Source: Streptomyces kurssanovii
Lineage (GTDB): Bacteria > Actinomycetota > Actinomycetes > Streptomycetales > Streptomycetaceae
Length of the DNA: 64,000 bases
Direction of reading: 5' to 3'
NCBI RefSeq assembly: GCF_014649695.1
Contig: NZ_BMTN01000020.1
Coordinates: 91,705 to 155,704, forward strand
Below are positions 58,954 to 64,000 of the stretch, in pieces. The position numbers and the translations under genes were made by a program. Each line of letters begins with the position of its first letter. Position 1 is the stretch's first letter. Below the pieces are notes generated by a model, which did not search any database, was not told the DNA's origin, and saw only the letters and a list, made by a program, of their open reading frames with translations.

Positions 58954-59535
58954 ATGCGCAGCGTGACCTATTCGATGAACATGTCACTCGACGGCTACAT
59001 CGTCGGGCCGGACGGCAACTTCGACTGGACGGGCCCCGACCCGGATGTCTTCCGCTTCTGGATCGACGAGATCCGAGAGGTCGGAGTCCACCTGTTGGGA
59101 CGTCGGCTGTACGAGACGATGCTGTACTGGGAGACCGCCGACCAGGACTCGTCGCTCGACGACTCGGAGCAAGAGTGGGTCGCGCTCTGGAACCCGCTCC
59201 CGAAGGTGGTGTTCTCCAGAACGCTGTCGGCGGTGCAGGGCCGTGCCCGCCTGGCCACCGGCGGTGTGGCGGAGGAGATCGAGCGGTTGCGGGCCGAGCC
59301 GGGGGAGGGCGACATCGCGATCGGCGGCGCGACGCTCGCCGCCGAGGCGGCCGCGTCGGGTCTGATCGACGAGTACCGGGCCATGGTCTACCCGGTACTG
59401 GTCGGCGGTGGCACTCCGTTCTTTCCCAGAAGCGAGCGCCGGGTGGATCTCGAACTCGTCGAGACCCGCACCTTCGGCTCAGGAGTCGTCTACCTCCGCC
59501 ACCGCGTGGCGCGCCAGGCCTCGACCCAGGCTTGA
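58954..59535 (+). CDS. RibD-C/dihydrofolate-reductase-family protein
   Basis: 193 aa with GAGGAG before the ATG. It starts with YSMNMSLDGYIVGPDGNFDWT, then LLGRRLYETMLYWETA, GDIAIGGATLAAEA and YPVLVGGGTPFF, the YwjB/RibD C-terminal type pattern found in many single-copy actinobacterial oxidoreductases. It binds NAD(P)H by family knowledge; substrate unknown. It stands alone, upstream of the decayed mobile-element region. Confidence 0.88.
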   Translation: MRSVTYSMNMSLDGYIVGPDGNFDWTGPDPDVFRFWIDEIREVGVHLLGRRLYETMLYWETADQDSSLDDSEQEWVALWNPLPKVVFSRTLSAVQGRARLATGGVAEEIERLRAEPGEGDIAIGGATLAAEAAASGLIDEYRAMVYPVLVGGGTPFFPRSERRVDLELVETRTFGSGVVYLRHRVARQASTQA

Positions 59536-59989
59536 TCGGCCGGCTGCGCGCCCGGCGGTTGCTTCTGGGTGGGATCCGATCGGCGTCGCCGACGAGGTGC
59601 AGGACGAGTACGACTGCGCGGACGGTCGTGACCGGGCTGGCCGTCGCGCGCATCCGCGCGAGCATGCCGCTGGTCTCCGACGGCAGGGAGAACGTCACGG
59701 CCCGCGCCGGCCCGTACGCCAGGAGCGGCGGGAAACCGGCCGCGGTGGCATGCGTGGCGGCGTGCAGCGACAGCCAGAGGCCACTGACGGCGCTGCCCAG
59801 CAGAAGACCTCGGTAGTCGCCGCGGCGCGGCCAGGTGGCTTTGTTCCCGGGTCATGTGAAGTCGGTTGTCCGTGGGTTGGAAGGCGCTTGGGCGGGGCCA
59901 GAGTCGATGTACACGAGAAACGGCAGCACCCCGCCGGCGGGGTTACGCAGGGCCGCGCCATTCTCCTTCGAGGCAGGGGCTGGCCGACC
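59536..59989. other. Region without an intact gene; possible remnants
   Basis: On the minus strand a frame between about 59,560 and 59,840 translates to a plausible protein fragment (LLLGSAVSGLWLSLHAATHATAAGF..., MLARMRATASPVTTVRAVVLVL) without a start or clean ends. It may be a leftover of a membrane protein gene broken by element insertion. From 59,850 to 59,990 the sequence is not attributable. Confidence 0.4.
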
Positions 59990-60413
59990 ACGACGACCCG
60001 GCGGGTGTCGGCGTCGATGACGACCTGGTGGTTGGTCGAGTACCGGTAGTTCTTGGACTGCTCCGCCACCGCGTGGTCCCGGGTTGGGACCAGGGTGCCG
60101 TCCACGATGAGCACGGTGTCCATGGCGAACCGCTTGCGGGGTTGGAGCGCGAGCATCGGCCCGAGGTGGTCGATGATGCGGTCCGCTGCCGACTTGGACA
60201 CCCTGAAGAGTGGGGCGAGCTGGCGCATTGTCAAGTTCGTGCCCCAGTACGCCGCGACCAGCAAAGCCCGGTCCTCCAGCGGGAGGCTCCACGGCCGGCC
60301 CTTGCGGACCGCATCCGCACCCTCGCGCCGCAGTACGGTTACCAGCTTGCCGAACAGTCGAGGGCTCAGCCCGGTGAACGGGCTATCCAGGACGGCTCCG
60401 AAGCCGTGATCAC
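59990..60413 (-). pseudogene. IS5-type transposase, frameshifted and 3'-truncated
   Basis: From a GTG at 60413 the first codons give VITASEPSWIA, the usual opening of a streptomycete IS5-like transposase. A missing C in a C-run near 60,380 then shifts the frame. The rest continues in another frame as PFTGLSPRLFGKLVTVLRREGADAVRKGRPW, MRQLAPLFRVSKSAADRIIDHLGPMLALQPRKRF and DGTLVPTRDHAVAEQSKNYRYSTNHQVVIDADTRRVVVV, with the first catalytic Asp region. After QPLP the homology ends and the remaining DDE residues are lost, so it cannot be active. Confidence 0.8.
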
Positions 60414-60524
60414 ACCAGACACCGCGAGATCATTTCACTCGTTACCGGGCGTCCCCGTTCACGGTAGTTCTGGACGCTCTCACCGAACTTGAGCGGCGCT
60501 CCTCACCGGCCCTGGTGACCTGAG

Positions 60525-61052
60525 TCAGTCGAAGAGGGCAACGAGTCCATTCACCCAGATCGCGAGGAATACAAGGACCGCCGCGAGGCAGCCGATGCCC
60601 GCCAGCACACCGCCGACCGTCCACGGCTCGGAGGGCGCCTCGTGCTCCCCTTCCAGGTCGTCCCGGTAGGAGGCGGGGTCGTCCCAGTCGACGGGGTGCC
60701 CCAACGCCTCGGCGCAGGCGGTCCGCACCGCGACCAGCTGCCCCTCCGCGAAGGCGGTGGCGGCCTTCGCCTCGGGGCTGTGCCAGGCGAGGGCCTTCAT
60801 CCGCCACCCGGGAGACCCGTACCGCGCCTCGAAGGCGGCGGTCTCGTCGGCGTTGCGGTCCTCTTCGAGGTACATCCAGCGTCCAGCCTCGGCGGCGTCG
60901 CCGTAGAGCCGGTACACCTCGGCCAGACGACGGCGGAGCGTCAGGTCGTGCGGGAAGGACGAGATGAGACCGCGCAGGCGCTGGCGCGCGACGGGAACCC
61001 GGCCGGCGGCCAGGTCTGCATCGACTCGGGCAAGGGTCTCTCTCAGGGGCAT
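60525..61052 (-). CDS. DUF6584-type protein with C-terminal membrane helix
   Basis: 175 aa. The N-terminal half is TPR-like (LARVDADLAAGRVPVARQRLRGLISSFPHDLTLRRRLAEVYRLYGDAAEAGRWMYL), the pattern of DUF6584 proteins of Streptomyces. The last about 25 residues (VGGVLAGIGCLAAVLVFLAIWVNGLVALF) form one membrane helix, so it is probably a tail-anchored protein. Function unknown. It is intact although it lies between two decayed elements. Confidence 0.75.
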   Translation of the reverse strand: MPLRETLARVDADLAAGRVPVARQRLRGLISSFPHDLTLRRRLAEVYRLYGDAAEAGRWMYLEEDRNADETAAFEARYGSPGWRMKALAWHSPEAKAATAFAEGQLVAVRTACAEALGHPVDWDDPASYRDDLEGEHEAPSEPWTVGGVLAGIGCLAAVLVFLAIWVNGLVALFD

Positions 61053-61230
61053 GAACGCATGATTGGATATCGCCCTGACCTACGTCGACCTGGTTTTGTC
61101 GCTCAGCGCTCGCTCGCTCTCAGCGGCATCGGCTGAACCTCACCGTGGCTTTATCGAGCAGTAGCGTTTGGGAGGCACCGGGGTTCTTGCCAGGGCAGCA
61201 TCGGGGTGCTCCTGGTGAAAGGTGCTGGTC

Positions 61231-62299
61231 ATGCCGCGGATGTCGAAGGTCGAGCTGTACGCGGCGATCCGGCGCGACCATCGCGGCGGCATGTCGATGC
61301 GGGAGTTTGAGCGGGAGCACGGCGTGACGTGGCGGACGGTGCGGAAGGCGTTGGACTCGTCCTGGCCGGAGCCGCGCAAGAAGCTGCCGCCGCCGGCGAC
61401 CGGGCTGGACCGCTACAAGCCGATGATCGACGAGATCCTGCGGGCGGACCTGGACGCGCCGCGCAAGCAGCGGCACACGGTCACCCGGATCTTCCATCGG
61501 CTGGTCGAGGAACACGGCGCCGACGTCTCCTACGGGATGGTCCGCTACTACGTCGCGGCCCGGAAGCCCGAGATCCTGGTCGAGTCGGGCAAGGCCCCTC
61601 TGGAGGCGTTCGTCCCCAGACCAGCCCGGTCACGAGGCGGAGGTCGACTTCGGTGACGTGACGATCCGTCTCGCCGGCGAGCTGGTGACCTGCTACCTGT
61701 TCTCCTTCCGCCTGTCGTATTCGGGCAAGGCCGTCCACCGCGTGTTCGCTTCCTGCGGCCAGGAGGCGTTCTTCGAAGGCCACGTCCTCGCACTTCGGAC
61801 GCTGGGCGGCGTCCCTCGGAGCAAGGTCCGCTACGACAACCTCAAGGCGGCCGTCGCCCGCGTGCTCGGGCTGAGCCGGGCGAGGGTGGAGGCGGACCGG
61901 TGGATCGCCTTCCAATCGCACTACGGCATCGAGAGTTTCTACTGCCGTCCGGGTATCGAGGGCGCCCACGAGAAGGGTGGCGTCGAGGGGCAGATCGGCT
62001 ACTTTCGCCGCAACCACTTCGTCGCCGTCCCCGAGGCGTCCTCGCTCGCCGAGCTGAACGAGATGGTCGAGCAGTGGGACCGGCAGGACGACGCCCGCCG
62101 GATCGGCTCCAGGTCCCGGACCATCGCCGAAGACTGTGGAAGTGGCACGGCACGAGCGGCTGATCGCCAAGGGCGCGGTCCGTGTTGAACTGGACCACTA
62201 CCTGGAGGTCCTGGTCCGCAAGCCCGGCGCCTTCCCTGGCTCGACCGCTCTCGAACAGGCCCGCTCGGCCGGCAAGTTCACCCCGGTCCACGACGCCTG
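61231..62299 (+). pseudogene. IS21-family istA transposase, frameshifted and internally deleted
   Basis: The first part (MPRMSKVELYAAIRRDHRGGMSMREFEREHGVTWRTVRKAL) is an IstA N-terminal HTH. Near 61,610-61,635 a one-base loss shifts the frame; the core integrase part resumes as VTIRLAGELVTCYLFSFRLSYSGKAVHRVFASCGQEAFFEGH with conserved DNLKAAV and EKGGVEGQIGYFRRNHFV (catalytic-type Glu). Around 62,130 roughly 80 codons are missing, then the C-terminal [43 protein letters not shown] is found, ending at HDAWW. No istB follows. A dead element. Confidence 0.85.
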
Positions 62300-62461
62300 G
62301 TGGAGCTGGACGCCCTCGAGGCGGACAACGAGTACCTGCTCGCCGGCGGTGTCTTCACGTCCGACCTGATCGAGACGTGGATCGACTACAAGCGCACGAA
62401 CGAGATCGCGCCGATCCAGCTGCGTCCGCACCCGCACGAGCTCGAGCTCTACTTCGACATC
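62300..62461 (+). pseudogene. Glutamine synthetase C-terminal fragment
   Basis: About 54 codons ([48 protein letters not shown]) are the C-terminal end of a type I glutamine synthetase. The 5' end joins the istA pseudogene and the normal stop after YFDI is missing, so the frame runs on into unrelated residues. It marks where IS21 insertion and deletion removed most of a glnA-like gene. Confidence 0.85.
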
Positions 62462-62604
62462 CAAAGATCAGCTCCACCGGTCGCACCGGTGGGACAGGTC
62501 CCGGGTTTCAGGGGCCGCCGGCCGCGCTCTTCCCCCACGGGAAGGCGCGGCCGGCGGTCGTTCGCGGCCAGGTTCCGGTTCCGCGCCTGTGGCAGGGTCG
62601 TCCC

Positions 62605-63219
62605 ATGCCTTTCGATCACAACGACCTCTACCACCGCCTGCTGCTGCGCCACGCGCCGCGCGGCGGCGGCGCGGCGCTGGACGTCGGGTGCGGGACGGGG
62701 CGGTTCGCGCGGCGGCTCGCTGGGCTCGGCCTGGACGTGGACGCCGTCGACCCGTCCGCCGAGGTGATTGCAGAGGCACGTGCGCGGACGGCCGTCGGCA
62801 GGGGCCCGCGTTTCGTGCAGGGCGACATCACGCGGGCGGACCTGCCGCGCGGTCACTACGACTTCATCTCCTGCCTCGCGAGCCTCCACCACGTGCCCTT
62901 CGCCACCGTCGCCGCGCTCCGGGACGCGCTCGCGCCCGGGGGCGCGCTGGTGGTCCTCGGCTGTTATCCGGAGCGGACGCGTACCGACTGGGCGTGGAGT
63001 CTGGCGGCCGTGCCCGTCAACGCCGTCGCCCGGCTCGCCGTGGGGGTGGCGGACCGATGCCGCGCCGGGAACGGTGGGCAGGTGACGCGTCCTCCGGTGC
63101 GGCAGCCGGACATGGCGCTGGCCGACGTCAGGCGTGAGGCGGCGGTGCTGCTGCCGGGGGCGGACGTACGGCGGCTGCTGTTCTGGCGGTATCTGCTCGT
63201 CTTCCGTAACGACGAATGA
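62605..63219 (+). CDS. Class I SAM-dependent methyltransferase
   Basis: 204 aa from ATG 62605. Motif [17 protein letters not shown], the acidic loop [15 protein letters not shown], motif II-like [27 protein letters not shown], and motif [18 protein letters not shown] identify a small-molecule methyltransferase. The ribosome site is weak. The substrate cannot be inferred. It is followed 72 bases later by the GNAT gene after a palindrome. Confidence 0.87.
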   Translation: MPFDHNDLYHRLLLRHAPRGGGAALDVGCGTGRFARRLAGLGLDVDAVDPSAEVIAEARARTAVGRGPRFVQGDITRADLPRGHYDFISCLASLHHVPFATVAALRDALAPGGALVVLGCYPERTRTDWAWSLAAVPVNAVARLAVGVADRCRAGNGGQVTRPPVRQPDMALADVRREAAVLLPGADVRRLLFWRYLLVFRNDE

Positions 63220-63231
63220 CAGCCATCACCA

Positions 63232-63270
63232 ACTTATGCACTAGTGCATAAGTCGGTTGCTTCTAGTGCA
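63232..63270. promoter_or_regulatory. 22-bp perfect palindrome plus repeated half-site before GNAT gene
   Basis: The arms ACTTATGCACT (63232-63242) and AGTGCATAAGT (63243-63253) make a perfect palindrome. The half-site CTAGTGCA occurs again at 63263-63270, 22 bases downstream. It lies 22-60 bases before the GNAT start in an AT-rich promoter-like stretch, so it is probably a GntR- or MarR-type operator whose regulator is not in the window. Confidence 0.65.
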
Positions 63271-63291
63271 GGATCGGTCTAGATTCTGGGC

Positions 63292-63885
63292 ATGACCGCC
63301 AAGGCACCCTCCCCCGTCACGCTCACCGGCCGCCATGTGCGCCTCGAACCGCTCACGGAGGGCCATCTCTCCGATCTCTTCGCCGCCGGCGGGAAGGACG
63401 AAGAGGTCTGGCGCTGGCAGGGTGGGCCGGCCCCGCAGAGCGAGGCGGAGCTCGGTGACACACTCCGCGAGCTGCTGGCAGAGGCGGAGCAGGGCAGGTA
63501 CGTGCCGTTCGCCGTGATCCACCTCGGGTCGGGGCGGGCCGTCGGCTGGACCACGTTCTCGGACGTCGACGTGCGGGACGAGCGCCTGGAGATCGGCTGG
63601 ACCTGGTACGGGCGGGCGCACTGGCGGACCGCCGTGAACAGCGAGGCGAAGCTGCTGTTGCTGGGCCATGCCTTCGAGGAACTCGGCATGGGCCGCGTCC
63701 AGTTGAAGACCGACCACATGAACCAGCGCTCCCAGGAGGCCATCGCGCGCCTCGGGGCACAGCGGGAGGGCGTGCTGCGGCGGCACCGGCGGCGACCGGA
63801 CGGGACGTGGCGCGACAGCGTGTACTTCTCGATGCTGGCCGACGAGTGGCCGGCCGCTAAGGAGCGGCTGGAGGCCCGCCTGTGA
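63292..63885 (+). CDS. GNAT-family N-acetyltransferase (RimJ/RimL-like)
   Basis: 197 aa: VTLTGRHVRLEPLTEGHLSDLF at the start, GRAVGWTTFSDVDVRDERLEIGWTWYGRAHW, HAFEELGMGRVQLKTDHMNQRSQEAIARLGAQREGVLRRHRRRPDGTWRDSVYFSML, all typical of the RimJ-like acetyl-CoA-dependent group. Substrate unknown. The operator upstream suggests tight repression. Confidence 0.9.
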   Translation: MTAKAPSPVTLTGRHVRLEPLTEGHLSDLFAAGGKDEEVWRWQGGPAPQSEAELGDTLRELLAEAEQGRYVPFAVIHLGSGRAVGWTTFSDVDVRDERLEIGWTWYGRAHWRTAVNSEAKLLLLGHAFEELGMGRVQLKTDHMNQRSQEAIARLGAQREGVLRRHRRRPDGTWRDSVYFSMLADEWPAAKERLEARL

Positions 63886-63937
63886 GCGGCGGGCCGCAGG
63901 GGCGTACACGGCTACGATCGGGTGACATGGGATCACC

Positions 63938-64000
63938 GTGCAGTCGCTGACGTACTACCCGGTCAAGGGCTGTGCCGGCACGGCCGTGGAGTCGGCCCGG
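63938..64000 (+). CDS. MOSC-domain protein (3'-truncated by window edge)
   Basis: GTG 63938 starts VQSLTYYPVKGCAGTAVESAR, the N-terminal strand pair of MOSC N-terminal beta-barrel proteins, which are thought to handle sulphur for molybdopterin-type enzymes. The nearby ATG at 63927 is out of frame and stops at once. Only 21 codons are visible. Confidence 0.72.
   Translation, partial: MQSLTYYPVKGCAGTAVESAR

Overview
The window reads as Streptomyces chromosome. GC is very high with strong third-position bias. GTG starts are frequent. Characteristic families are present: a streptogrisin-type protease, a streptophobe membrane protein, a DUF6777 protein, an FHA-ABC transporter, an F420-type LLM oxidoreductase, a CGNR zinc-finger regulator and a DasR-type operator before nagB. 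No rRNA, tRNA or CRISPR array was found.

Left part (1-23,170): the 3' end of a GH85 endo-beta-N-acetylglucosaminidase followed by a GH38 alpha-mannosidase (an N-glycan degrading pair); two secreted esterases, one a PHB-depolymerase type; a DUF6777 protein diverging from a streptophobe protein; a three-gene signalling unit (soluble Ser/Thr kinase, a protein with five 12-residue Thr-containing tail repeats, and a two-FHA-domain ABC exporter); a HATPase anti-sigma-type protein; a streptogrisin-like secreted protease; an MFS exporter; and an SSADH-LLM oxidoreductase operon.

Centre (about 23,197-53,297, all minus strand): one 30-kb unbroken operon of 20 genes encoding an extracellular-type contractile injection system (eCIS). 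In transcription order it holds sheath, tube, a T4-baseplate-like zinc protein, an Ala/Pro-rich protein, a DUF4255 cap, an AAA+ ATPase, a small conserved protein, a 2,246-aa DUF4157 multidomain effector candidate, a 229-aa putative immunity protein, CIS-tube/LysM adaptors, gp27-like hub, gpV spike, PAAR-like tip, gp25, two large gp6/J-like baseplate proteins, a tail protein with an added beta-rich half, DUF6519, and an N-acetylmuramoyl-L-alanine amidase at the 3' end. Most junctions overlap by 4-10 bases. I found no dedicated tape-measure gene and no receptor-binding fibre, which suits the cytoplasmic, self-directed CIS described in Streptomyces. The most unusual part is the effector. It joins a DUF4157 head to an acidic linker, a charged coiled coil, amphipathic or membrane-like helices, an Arg/Asp-Lys/Asp tract and a nuclease-like C-terminus. 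It is followed directly by a lower-GC gene that looks like its immunity partner.

Right part (53,298-64,000): a long upstream region with palindromic CGCATGCG elements before the sheath gene; nagB with a DasR box; a CGNR regulator diverging, across a perfect operator-like inverted repeat, from a VOC/PPOX/ferredoxin/ferredoxin-reductase operon; a RibD/DHFR-like protein; then a decayed mobile-element zone with a frameshifted, truncated IS5-type transposase, a DUF6584 protein, a deleted IS21 istA pseudogene and the last about 54 codons of a glutamine synthetase; finally a methyltransferase, a GNAT acetyltransferase behind a perfect 22-bp palindrome, and the start of a MOSC-domain gene.
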